From assembly GCA_025352665.1 (NCBI GenBank), contig JANXSM010000047.1:1-52018 (forward strand): a DNA stretch of 52,018 nucleotides, given 5' to 3'. The stretch comes from Rhodospirillales bacterium (lineage in GTDB: Bacteria > Pseudomonadota > Alphaproteobacteria > Acetobacterales > Acetobacteraceae). The notes beneath the pieces are model-generated. The model was not told the origin of the DNA and ran no database searches. It saw only the letters and a program-made list of their open reading frames with translations. Shown here in pieces: positions 9,357 through 17,698 of this stretch. The position numbers and the translations under genes were made by a program. Positions within the stretch are counted from its first letter, which is position 1; the number at the start of each line of letters is the position of its first letter.

Positions 9357-10294
9357 GCGAGCTGTTGGGCGTCGATCGTCTGAGCGTGCATTTCCCCGCC
9401 AGGGGCGGCCAGACCGTGCGCGCCGTGGAGAATGTCAGCTTCTCCATCGAGGCCGGCGAGACCCTGGCCCTGGTGGGTGAGAGCGGCAGCGGCAAAAGCA
9501 CGCTGGGGTTCACCGTGGCCGGCCTGCAGACCGCCACTTCCGGCAGCCTGCGCTTCCAGGGCGAGACTCTCACCAAGGCGACATGGCCCGCCGCACGCTC
9601 GAAAATCCAGATCGTGTTCCAGGACCCATTCGGCGCGCTCGACCCGCGCATGCCGGTGTCGGATATCATTGCCGAGCCGCTGCTGATCCAACGCATCGGC
9701 AATGCCGCGTCCCGTCGGACCCGCGCCGCCGAGCTCGTCGAACAGGTCGGCCTGCCGCGCGACGCGCTCAACCGCTACCCACACGAATTCTCCGGCGGCC
9801 AGCGCCAACGCATCGCCATTGCCCGCGCGCTCTCGCCGGCTCCGTTGCTGATCGTGGCCGACGAGCCGCTATCGGCACTCGACGTCTCCATCCAGAGCCA
9901 GGTGCTCAACCTGCTGAAGGAAGTGCAGGAGGCGAGCCATCTCTCGTATTTGTTCATCAGCCACGACCTCGCCGTGGTGAACCATCTGGTGGACCGCGTC
10001 GCCGTGCTCTATCTCGGCCGCCTCGTCGAAGTGGCCCCGCGGGAGGCGTTGTTCGCCCATCCCGCGCATCCCTATACCAAGGCGCTGCTCGACGCCGTGC
10101 CCCGCATCGGCCGCGCCCGTCGCCGCCATTCCGGCATCAAGGGCGAGATGCCCAGTCCGCTGAACCCGCCGCCGGGATGCGTCTTTCACACGAGATGCCC
10201 GAAGGCGCAGCCGATCTGCTCGAAGGTGCCGCCCGCGCTTGAACCCGCAGCAACGCCTGGCCAATCGGCCGCATGCCATTTCAAGGAGGCATGA
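9353..10294 (+). CDS. ABC transporter ATP-binding protein (DppF type)
   Basis: A 313-residue ATPase, the second nucleotide-binding subunit of the importer. Walker A is GESGSGKST, the signature is FSGGQRQRIAIARAL, Walker B is LLIVADEPLSALD, and a C-terminal CVFHTRCP cysteine motif is present. The ATG at 9353 overlaps the previous stop as ATGA, so the two ATPases are likely made in equal amounts. A frame extending 12 bases upstream exists but would overlap further and has no ribosome site. Confidence 0.93.
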   Translation: MSELLGVDRLSVHFPARGGQTVRAVENVSFSIEAGETLALVGESGSGKSTLGFTVAGLQTATSGSLRFQGETLTKATWPAARSKIQIVFQDPFGALDPRMPVSDIIAEPLLIQRIGNAASRRTRAAELVEQVGLPRDALNRYPHEFSGGQRQRIAIARALSPAPLLIVADEPLSALDVSIQSQVLNLLKEVQEASHLSYLFISHDLAVVNHLVDRVAVLYLGRLVEVAPREALFAHPAHPYTKALLDAVPRIGRARRRHSGIKGEMPSPLNPPPGCVFHTRCPKAQPICSKVPPALEPAATPGQSAACHFKEA

Positions 10295-10295
10295 C

Positions 10296-11246
10296 ATGAC
10301 GAAGTTCATCCTCCGTCGCTGCCTGCAGGCGCTGCTGGTTCTGTTCGTCATGAGCTTCGTGATTTACGCGCTGATCGGCCTCATGCCCGGCGACCCGCTC
10401 GATCTCATGATCCAGTCCAACCCCGGCGCCACCCCCGAGGTGGTCGCCCGGCTGCGCGCCATCTATGGCCTCGATCAGCCGCTCTACCTGCGCTATCTTC
10501 ACTGGCTGTGGGACGCGCTGCGCGGCGACCTCGGCTTCTCTCGCACCCATTCCCAGCCAGTGCTGGAGGTGCTCATCCCGGCCTTGTGGACCACCTGCAA
10601 GCTCATGCTGATCAGCTTCGTGCTGTCGGTGATCCTGGCGATGGTGCTGGGCATCGTCGCTGCTCTGAAGCCCGGCGGCTGGATCGACGGCCTGATCAGC
10701 CTCGGCGCCTTCGCCGGCATTTCGGTGCCGGTGTTCTGGCTGGCGCTCATGATGATCCTGGTATTCGCCGTCAGGCTTCATTGGCTGCCCGCCAGCGGCA
10801 TCGCCAACGTGGGCGATGGCAGCCTGCTCGACCATACCCGCCATCTCATCATGCCAGTGGTCACACTCGCCCTCGCCAACACCGGCGGCTTCACGCGCTT
10901 CGTGCGCGCCAGCATGATCGAGACGCTGCGCATGGACCATATTCGCACCGCACGGGCCAAGGGCAACGGCGAAGGTCGCGTGGTGCTCGTCCACGCTCTG
11001 CGCAACGCGCTGATCCCCGTGGTGACGGTGATGGCGCTGAGCTTTGGTACGCTGTTCAGCGGCGCATTGCTGACCGAGACGATGTTCGCCCAGCCCGGCA
11101 TGGGCAAGATGATCTACGACTCGATTTTATCCAATGACTTCAACCTCGCTTTGTCTGGCCTGCTGTTCGCCACCCTGGTGACGCTTGTAAGCAATTTGTT
11201 CGCTGACATCGCATATGGCTGGCTCGACCCCAGGATCTCGCTGTGA
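10296..11246 (+). CDS. ABC transporter permease (DppB type)
   Basis: A 316-residue inner-membrane permease with an N-terminal membrane helix (FILRRCLQALLVLFVMSFVI), a periplasmic GLDQPLYLRYLHWLWDALRGDLG-type stretch typical of DppB/OppB, and the cytoplasmic coupling motif (DHIRTARAKGNGEGRV, then HALRNALIP). The ATG at 10296 has a full AAGGAGG seven bases upstream, the best ribosome site in the operon. An upstream in-frame ATG at 10239 lies inside the preceding ATPase gene and is rejected. Confidence 0.93.
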   Translation: MTKFILRRCLQALLVLFVMSFVIYALIGLMPGDPLDLMIQSNPGATPEVVARLRAIYGLDQPLYLRYLHWLWDALRGDLGFSRTHSQPVLEVLIPALWTTCKLMLISFVLSVILAMVLGIVAALKPGGWIDGLISLGAFAGISVPVFWLALMMILVFAVRLHWLPASGIANVGDGSLLDHTRHLIMPVVTLALANTGGFTRFVRASMIETLRMDHIRTARAKGNGEGRVVLVHALRNALIPVVTVMALSFGTLFSGALLTETMFAQPGMGKMIYDSILSNDFNLALSGLLFATLVTLVSNLFADIAYGWLDPRISL

Positions 11247-12166
11247 GCGCAGCACTCATGCGCCCTGACGCTGCCATCGGCGTGTGGACGCTGCGCTGGC
11301 GCCGCTTTCGCCGCCACCGTACTGGCATGGCCAGCCTGTTCATCCTCCTCGCTCTGATCGCCTTCGTGCTGGCAGCCTATCCGCTCGAGAGCCTGCTCCA
11401 CATCGACCCCGACACCACCGATCTGTTCGCGCGCTTCGACCCGCCAGGTCCCGGCCATTACCTCGGCATGGATGAGGCCGGACGCGACGTGCTGATCCGC
11501 CTCATGGTCGGCGGCCAGATCTCGCTGCTCGTGGGCTTGCTTGCCACCGTCATCGGCGGTGTTATCGGCACGATCATTGGCGTGATCGCCGGCTATTTTG
11601 GCGGCCGGCTTGACGGCGTGCTGATGCGCTTCACCGATGGCATGATCGCGCTCCCCCTGCTGCCGCTGCTTATCGTGCTCGGTGCCGTCGACCTCACCAA
11701 GCTCGGCTTCTCCGCCGACTTCGCCCATTCGGGTGCGGCGGGTTTCTGGCGCATCGTCATCATCATCTCGATTGTCGACTGGACCTCGATCGCCCGCCTG
11801 GTCCGCGCCGCCACGATGCAGATCCGCGAACGCGACTATGTCCGTGCCGCCCGTGCCGCAGGGGCAGGTGCCCCTTACATGATGGCCACCCACATCCTGC
11901 CCAACATCGCCACACCCGTCATCGTATCGTTCACGCTCACCGTCGGCCGCGTCATCCTGTTCGAGTCGGTGCTGAGCTTCCTGGGCTTCGGCGTGGTGCC
12001 GCCGACGCCGAGCTGGGGCAACATGCTCAACAACGCCCAGGAGCTGGTGACGACCGCGCCGATGCTTGCCGTCTATCCCGGCTTGCTGATCTTCGTCACC
12101 GTGATTGCGGTGAACTTCCTGGGCGACGGCCTGCAGCACGCCTTTGACCCACGTTCGGAAAAATAA
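11243..12166 (+). CDS. ABC transporter permease (DppC type)
   Basis: A 307-residue permease partner of the preceding gene. It starts with a GTG whose GTGA overlaps the previous stop. The N-terminus has the DppC/OppC pattern: one membrane segment, then HYLGMDEAGRDVLIRLM. The coupling loop is RERDYVRAARAAGAG, followed by HILPNIATPVIV. Several hydrophobic segments follow. The operon order (two binding proteins, two ATPases, two permeases) differs from the usual A-B-C-D-F order. Confidence 0.92.
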   Translation: MSAALMRPDAAIGVWTLRWRRFRRHRTGMASLFILLALIAFVLAAYPLESLLHIDPDTTDLFARFDPPGPGHYLGMDEAGRDVLIRLMVGGQISLLVGLLATVIGGVIGTIIGVIAGYFGGRLDGVLMRFTDGMIALPLLPLLIVLGAVDLTKLGFSADFAHSGAAGFWRIVIIISIVDWTSIARLVRAATMQIRERDYVRAARAAGAGAPYMMATHILPNIATPVIVSFTLTVGRVILFESVLSFLGFGVVPPTPSWGNMLNNAQELVTTAPMLAVYPGLLIFVTVIAVNFLGDGLQHAFDPRSEK

Positions 12167-12188
12167 TGCGCGAAATCTGCCCAGATTG

Positions 12189-12252
12189 GATTGGCTCGTG
12201 AGCCGGGAAATCCGGCTAGATCGGATTAGCTCGTGAGCCGAGAAATCCGGCT
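12189..12252 (+). repeat. Tandem duplication spanning the start of the monooxygenase gene
   Basis: Two 29-bp units, 12189-12217 and 12224-12252, differ at two bases (GATTGGCTC/GATTAGCTC and AGCCGGG/AGCCGAG). Each holds the same GTG start and first codons. From the first GTG (12198) a short frame runs through 12 codons and ends at a TGA (12234-12236) that overlaps the true GTG at 12233. The upstream copy could act as a short leader frame coupled to the gene. Confidence 0.85.
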
Positions 12253-13561
12253 CAACGCCTTCGACATGGCCTGCGTCGGCCATATCCAGCACGGGCTGTG
12301 GACGCATCCGCGCGACCAGTCCGCCCGCTACGGCGAGCTCGCCTACTGGACCAGCCTCGCCCGCACCCTCGAACGTGGCCTGTTCGACGGCATCTTCCTC
12401 GCCGATGTGCTGGGCGCCTACGACGTCTACGGTGGCAACGCCGATGCCGCCTTGCGCAACGCCGTGCAAGTGCCGCTGATCGATCCGGTGATGCTGATCC
12501 CCGCCATGGCCGCGGTCACCGAACATCTCGGCTTCGGCGTCACCTGCACCACCACCTATGAGCCGCCCTATCTGTTCGCCCGACGCATGTCGACGCTCGA
12601 CCAGCTCACCGGCGGGCGCATCGGCTGGAACATCGTCACGGGCTATCTCGACAGCGCTGCCCGTGCGGTGGGCCTGCAGGCAAATGTCGCCCATGACGAG
12701 CGCTACGACTTCGCCGACGACTATCTCGACACCGTCTATAGGCTTTGGGAGGCCAGCTGGGACGACGATGCCGTTGTGCGCAACAACGGGGTCTTCACCG
12801 ATCCATCTCGCGTGCGGCGTGTGCAAGGTGTGGGCCGCATCAAGATGGACGCAATGCATCTGGTCGCCCCCACGCCCCAGCGGACACCGGTGCTGTATCA
12901 GGCCGGTGCCTCCACGCGCGGGCGCCAGTTCGCCGCAGCCCACGCCGAATGCGTCTTCGTCAACGGCACCAGCAAACCCCAGGTGGGCGCCCTCGTCGCC
13001 GATCTGCGTGCCCAGGCGCAGCATCCGCTGCGTGTCTTCGTCGGCGCCACACTGGTGATCGGCCGCACGGATGCCGAGGCGCACGACAAGCTTGCCGACT
13101 ACCGCCGCCACGCCAGCGTCGAAGGCGCACTCGCTCATTTCTCCGCCTCGACGGGCATGGACTTCGAGACATATGAAATGGACGCACCGATCCAGCACCA
13201 GACCAGCAACGCCAATCAGTCCAATGTCGAGGCGATCACCACGCGCGCGGCCGCGGTCTGGACAAAACGCAAACTCATCGACAGCTTCATCCTCGGCAGC
13301 CGCCAGCCACCGATCGTCGGTTCTGCCGCAACGGTTGCCGACGCGCTGCAGTCCTGGGTCAGCGAAGCGGATGTGGACGGCTTCAACCTCTCCCGCACCG
13401 TGATGCCCGAATGCGTGGAGGATGTGGTTGATTTGCTGGTGCCCGAACTCCAGGCCCGCGGGATCTACAAGACCGGCTACATCCCGGGCACGCTGCGCGA
13501 CAAACTGTTTGGCCACCCGCGGCTCCCCGAAACGCATCGCGGCGCGCGCAGAGCGAAATGA
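12233..13561 (+). CDS. FMN-dependent monooxygenase, NtaA/SnaA/DszA family
   Basis: A 442-residue luciferase-like (LLM class) flavin monooxygenase. Family landmarks are HPRDQSARYGELAYW-type N-terminal text, LERGLFDGIFLADVLG, TTYEPPYLFARRMSTLDQLT, GRIGWNIVTGYLDSAARAVG and YQAGASTRGRQFAA. Family members use reduced FMN from a separate reductase to cleave C-N or C-S bonds, as in nitrilotriacetate or dibenzothiophene breakdown. No flavin reductase is in the window. It follows the importer by 66 bp on the same strand, so the importer may bring in its substrate. The GTG at 12233 lies in the second copy of a tandem duplication and has no clear Shine-Dalgarno sequence. Confidence 0.88.
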   Translation: MSREIRLNAFDMACVGHIQHGLWTHPRDQSARYGELAYWTSLARTLERGLFDGIFLADVLGAYDVYGGNADAALRNAVQVPLIDPVMLIPAMAAVTEHLGFGVTCTTTYEPPYLFARRMSTLDQLTGGRIGWNIVTGYLDSAARAVGLQANVAHDERYDFADDYLDTVYRLWEASWDDDAVVRNNGVFTDPSRVRRVQGVGRIKMDAMHLVAPTPQRTPVLYQAGASTRGRQFAAAHAECVFVNGTSKPQVGALVADLRAQAQHPLRVFVGATLVIGRTDAEAHDKLADYRRHASVEGALAHFSASTGMDFETYEMDAPIQHQTSNANQSNVEAITTRAAAVWTKRKLIDSFILGSRQPPIVGSAATVADALQSWVSEADVDGFNLSRTVMPECVEDVVDLLVPELQARGIYKTGYIPGTLRDKLFGHPRLPETHRGARRAK

Positions 13562-13588
13562 TATCCGATCAAGCGAAGGCTGAGATCG

Positions 13589-13621
13589 TTATGGCTTTGG
13601 ATACTTTATCCAAAGCCATAA
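13589..13621. repeat. Perfect 15-bp inverted repeat (3-nt loop)
   Basis: TTATGGCTTTGGATA, CTT, then TATCCAAAGCCATAA. The stem is perfect and AT-richer than its surroundings. It sits 27 bp after the monooxygenase stop and ahead of the opposite-strand DUF2075 gene end. No T-run follows on either strand, so it is not a standard intrinsic terminator. A looser dyad (AGAGCC to GGCTCT, about 13646-13684) follows and shares TCATCAGGCTCT with the 212-276 repeat. Confidence 0.75.
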
Positions 13622-13723
13622 AAATAATCGATTAAACAAAGGTTTAGAGCCGGCTGATGTGTCTATCCGACATCATCAGGCTCTCAGGCATGGCATACGC
13701 AGCGATTGGAAGACTGCTGCGCA

Positions 13724-15724
13724 TCAGATCAGCAAGGCCTGCAAAGGAACCGCTGCCATCGGTTCGAGCACCAATGGCTGTGCGCCGCAGGCTTCAAGGT
13801 AGGCAGCGATGGCATCGAGCTCCGCCGGATCACGCGTGGGATCGCAGGCATCGCCGACCGGTATGAATATCACCGTCTCGTACCGCGCCCGCGTGAGCAG
13901 CACACGATAGGTGTTGATCCGGTTGGCAATTGCTTCAGCGCCTTGTGGATGGGTCCAGCGCGTGCCCACGAAGCCACGCACGCACCAACGATCTGTGCGG
14001 ATCAAATCGCCACCCCAGCACAGGCCGACATGGTCAAGCTCCAGTCCCTGGCAGGAGAATTCAGTCGCCACCTGTTCCAGCGCATCCGACGCCCGCACGT
14101 CTTCTGGCCAATGGTCGAGAAACCACCGGGCCACGGCATTCGCGTCCATATGGGGAAGCTCGCTGCCGAGACCATCCGCGCGCAGCCGCTTTGCACCAGA
14201 GCTCGCCACCAGGCCGGAACGGCGATTCCCGCGCGCCGCTCCGCGTAGATGATTGCGCATATCCGCCAGGCTGCGGGTCATTCGAAACGGAACCGGCCCG
14301 CGGGTTTCAGCAATCGCGCGTGCATCTGCCAGCGTCCCCTGCAAAACGGCGTCTACCCAGGCGGACGCGGCATTATTGCGAAGGCTGCGCATTGGAATTT
14401 CCAGATGAAGCGCGTCGAGCACAGACATGCCAGGCAGCATCTGCAGGCGTTGCCTCGCCTCTGTGGCGGTCAACGTCGCGGGAGCGGCCAAGGCGATGAA
14501 CTTATGCTGCTCGGAAAGGGCCACCCCCCATTCGGCCAGACCGCCTTCACCATCGTGGATCTCCTGCCCGTTGCCGATCAGGCAGACGATCACCGCCCAA
14601 TCGAGATGCCGCCCCATGATCTCCAACAGATGTGCCGGCTCGGAATTGCTCAACGGCACCGGACGATCCACGCTTTTGCGAACCGCATGGTCGCGCGACC
14701 AAGCCCGCTGCGCCTCGTCTATGACTGCAACATGCTCGGCGGGTGCGTCGCTGCGCTGAACGTAATGATCGCGAAACGCGGGCAGTGCCTGGATGGAGAC
14801 CTTGGTCCGCTGCCGGGCCGCACGCATCGCACCGCGGTCGCCCTGGGCATGGTCCCGCGCCAGCGCTTCGCGCAGAACATGCACGAGGGTGGGATTGCCG
14901 GTCAGGAATGTCGCGTTGGTTTGTCGACCCGCACCGAAAACGGCATTCAATCCGCATAGCGTCTTGCCCGCGCCCGGAATGCCCGTGATGAACAGAATAA
15001 TGTGCAGGTGCGTATCCTTCGCCCGCTGCACGGTTTCGAGAATAGCGTCGGTGGTCGTGGATAGATTGATCGCATCCGCCCGCGCCGCCGCGATGTCTGC
15101 CACGCCGTGTTGGTCGTAGAGCGTGCATGCGGCGTCGATGATGCCGGGCACAGGACGATATGGCGCATGCTCCCAGGCGTCGACATCGAGCGGCGCGGCA
15201 GGGGCAGGAACGCGCTCCCATAGTTCCAGCAATAAGGCTGCAAGTGTCGACGCGGACGCATCGATGACCTCGGCGGCACCTGCCAGGAACAACGGCCAGG
15301 CGACCGGCCGTAGTACGGCATCTGTTGCAACAAGAATGGGCACGATCGGCGTGGTGCGGCTGCCGGCGTGGAAGTCCTGCAGATCGAGCGCATAATCTTC
15401 GACCTGCCGTCGATCAGCGTGGGTCAGGGTTGTCGCGCCAGTCTTGAACTCCAACACCCAGGGCCCGCGCGGTGTAATCAACAGCGCGTCAATACGCCGG
15501 CCCAGCCGCCGCATTGGGAATTCGAGGATCAATCGCCAACTCGCGGCGATCGCGACCTTTCGCAAGGCATTTTGCAGAACCGCAATGGACACGTCCCAGG
15601 CACGCAGTTGTTGCGTTTCGTTGGTGCGATACGAGCGCGCATTGGCCAGACTTAGAATTTCGAGAAGCCGTTGCGGATCAGCCTGCAGAAAATCAGTGAC
15701 TCGCGCGGAATAAGGCGCACTCAC
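13724..15724 (-). CDS. PD-(D/E)XK nuclease-like domain fused to a DUF2075 NTPase/helicase domain
   Basis: A 666-residue protein. The N-terminal 120 residues carry a PD-(D/E)XK-like signature: RRIDALL (Asp 79), VLEFKTG (Glu 92, Lys 94) and QVEDY (Gln 107). The rest is a DUF2075/Schlafen-type P-loop domain with Walker A GIPGAGKT at 248-255 and Walker B VAVIDEAQRAW. Late motifs (ELDHVGLCWGGDL, RVLLTRARY) are like superfamily I helicases. It may cut or unwind DNA or RNA, and related proteins occur in mobile or defence contexts, though no known defence partner is adjacent. The GTG start overlaps the stop of the methyltransferase reading frame as GTGA, placing it last in the operon. Confidence 0.8.
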   Translation of the reverse strand: MSAPYSARVTDFLQADPQRLLEILSLANARSYRTNETQQLRAWDVSIAVLQNALRKVAIAASWRLILEFPMRRLGRRIDALLITPRGPWVLEFKTGATTLTHADRRQVEDYALDLQDFHAGSRTTPIVPILVATDAVLRPVAWPLFLAGAAEVIDASASTLAALLLELWERVPAPAAPLDVDAWEHAPYRPVPGIIDAACTLYDQHGVADIAAARADAINLSTTTDAILETVQRAKDTHLHIILFITGIPGAGKTLCGLNAVFGAGRQTNATFLTGNPTLVHVLREALARDHAQGDRGAMRAARQRTKVSIQALPAFRDHYVQRSDAPAEHVAVIDEAQRAWSRDHAVRKSVDRPVPLSNSEPAHLLEIMGRHLDWAVIVCLIGNGQEIHDGEGGLAEWGVALSEQHKFIALAAPATLTATEARQRLQMLPGMSVLDALHLEIPMRSLRNNAASAWVDAVLQGTLADARAIAETRGPVPFRMTRSLADMRNHLRGAARGNRRSGLVASSGAKRLRADGLGSELPHMDANAVARWFLDHWPEDVRASDALEQVATEFSCQGLELDHVGLCWGGDLIRTDRWCVRGFVGTRWTHPQGAEAIANRINTYRVLLTRARYETVIFIPVGDACDPTRDPAELDAIAAYLEACGAQPLVLEPMAAVPLQALLI

Positions 15725-16518
15725 CCAGGCACGACGCCACGCACCGAAAACGCCACCGCAGTGAACGACCTGGGGCCATCAGGCGCACCGGACAGATACG
15801 ACGCCCGGACCAGCGCCTCCAGCCGCGCGAGGTCATCCGCGGACAATGTGCTGAGATACGCGCCGACGCTGCCTTCGCCGCTGGCCATGGGGACCCAGTA
15901 GTCTTCGAAATCTGCGTAATTCTGCCGGATCAGCAACTCCTGCTCGTCCACCGCCGCCAGGCCTGCATCGCGAAATAGCGAGGCGAGGCCACCGGGGAGT
16001 GCCGCTCGCCGGCTCATTGTGGCGGCCCGCCGTGTCGCTGCGTTGGGGTCGAAAACGGCCGCGTTCTCCCACACGATGCGCTGTGCGAGCATGCCGCCGC
16101 ATGTGTCCCAGACGGCTGCTGCCACAACGCCTCCGGGGCGCACCACACGGCGAAGCTCGCGGACCGCCAAACCCGGGTCTGACACATGTTGCAGCACGAG
16201 AAGTGTTAGGGCACGGTCGAAACTGGCATCGGCGAAGCGCAGGCTGCAGCCGTCGCCGCGTTCGATGGTGATGCGCTCACAGGTGTTGCGAGCCTGTGCC
16301 GCGGCCACATAAACGTCCGAATAATCGATGGCCGTGACGGAGGCCATGGTCTCCGGGATCTGGAAGGTGAGGCTCCCGGTGCCGCATCCCATTTCGAGAA
16401 TCCGCTAGCCGGGCGCTGTGCCGGCATGGGCGAGAAACTTGCCCGCGAGCATGTGGCTCCATCGGCCCATCAGGCGTTCGTAGGATCCTGCATCGCGCGC
16501 ATTGAACGTGCTGCTCAT
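15721..16518 (-). pseudogene. Class I SAM-dependent methyltransferase interrupted by an in-frame amber codon
   Basis: Reading from the ATG at 16518 gives SYERLMGRWSHMLAGKF and LAHAGTAPG, then TAG at 16407-16405, then RILEMGCGTGSLTF and the rest of a UbiE-like methyltransferase (DRALTLLVLQHVSDP, LRRVVRPGG). Frame is kept on both sides, so one base change (for example from CAG or GAG) explains the stop. The ATG overlaps the GNAT stop and the 3' end overlaps the next start, so the original gene is 264 residues plus the stop. A restart at 16392 would begin at motif I and lose the N-terminal helices, so it is probably inactive. Sequencing error, recent decay or readthrough are all possible. Confidence 0.85.
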
Positions 16519-17672
16519 GGCTCAGCCTCGCCGGATTGTCGGAACGGAGAGTATTCCGCAAGGGCGGCCATTTCGGCAAGCTTTTCGGCGCGTTCGTCGC
16601 TCAGGAAGGTATCCACCGCGCGGCGCAGGCCGCCGTGGGAAATCCAATGAGCAGAATAGGTCGGCGCCGGCAGATAGCCGCGCTGGATCTTGTGCTCGCC
16701 CTGTGCCCCGGCCTCGACGCGGACAAGCTTGTGTTCAATGGCAAAGTCGATGGCGCGGTAGTAGCAAAGCTCGAAGTGCAGAAAAGGAAAGTCGCCGTCG
16801 CAGCCCCAGTTTCGGCCGTACAGCGCGTGCTCGCCCACAAGGTTCAGGGCGCCCGCGACAGGCTTGCCGGCTTGCAGCGCCAGCATCAACACCACGCGGT
16901 CGCCGAGCAGCTTGCCAAGAGTTGGGAAGAAATCCTTGGTCAGATACGCGCTGCCCCATTTGCGATCCACGGTCGAGCTGTAGAACCGATAGAACGCGGC
17001 CCAGTGCTGCTTGGTGATCTCGGGTCCGCGCAGTGTCACGAACTCCAAACCGCAGGCGTTGGCATCTCGCCGCTCTCGCCGCAGCGACTTGCGCTTGCGA
17101 GAAGACAGCGCGCCAAGGAAGTCGTCGAAGTTGGCGTAGCCGTGATTGTCCCAGTGAAACTGCATGCCCATCCGGCGCAGCCAGCCGGCCTCGCCCAGCT
17201 CCGTCCATTCCGCTTCGGTGCAGAACGTGGCGTGCACCGAGGACACACCGAGCTCATCGCAGGCCTGCGCCAGCGCCTGGCCCATGACAGTGACCGACAC
17301 GCCGCTGCCTGGGCGCAGCAGAAAACGCGGACCTGGCACCGGGCTGAACGGCACCGCCACTTGCAGCTTGGGATAGTATTTGCCACCAGCTTGCTCGAAC
17401 GCGTTGGCCCAACCATGGTCGAACACATACTCGCCATACGAGTGCGATTTCGCATACATCGGAGCGCATGCCACCAAACGGCCGCTACCATCGCGCAACG
17501 CCGCATGCTGCGGCAGCCAGCCGGTGCGTGAACCGGCGGAACCGCTCTCTTCCACTGCTGACAGAAAGGCGTGGCTGACAAACGGATTGTCACTTCCGGC
17601 GCAGGCATTCCACTCGGCTGGGTCGATATCGGCGACGTGCCGGTGCAGGGACAGATTGAGCGTTTCAGACAT
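16515..17672 (-). CDS. GNAT-fold protein of the COG3146 (DUF482) family
   Basis: About 385 residues of the COG3146 group, predicted acetyltransferase-fold proteins sometimes annotated as peptidoglycan-related. Visible stretches are NPFVSHAFLSAVEESGSA, FDHGWANAFEQAGGKYYPKL and AVPFSPVPGPRFLLRPG, then RKSLRRERRDA, KWGSAYLTKDFF and YGRNWGCDGDFPFLHFELC. The C-terminal half resembles FemAB-type aminoacyl transferases. The substrate is unknown. The ATG at 17672 is preferred to a GTG nine bases earlier. The stop overlaps the methyltransferase start by 4 bp. It lies 26 bp after the RidA gene. Confidence 0.82.
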   Translation of the reverse strand: MSETLNLSLHRHVADIDPAEWNACAGSDNPFVSHAFLSAVEESGSAGSRTGWLPQHAALRDGSGRLVACAPMYAKSHSYGEYVFDHGWANAFEQAGGKYYPKLQVAVPFSPVPGPRFLLRPGSGVSVTVMGQALAQACDELGVSSVHATFCTEAEWTELGEAGWLRRMGMQFHWDNHGYANFDDFLGALSSRKRKSLRRERRDANACGLEFVTLRGPEITKQHWAAFYRFYSSTVDRKWGSAYLTKDFFPTLGKLLGDRVVLMLALQAGKPVAGALNLVGEHALYGRNWGCDGDFPFLHFELCYYRAIDFAIEHKLVRVEAGAQGEHKIQRGYLPAPTYSAHWISHGGLRRAVDTFLSDERAEKLAEMAALAEYSPFRQSGEAEP

Positions 17673-17698
17673 CCCGGTCACATGGGGAGGCCAGCGCC

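Noticed and set aside
11114-13537. An 807-codon minus-strand frame over the permease and monooxygenase genes
   Set aside because: It is antisense to two clear genes and its protein has no domain and a biased composition, typical of GC-rich shadow frames.
13589-13621. The perfect palindrome as an intrinsic terminator
   Set aside because: No run of T follows on either strand, so it was listed as a repeat instead.
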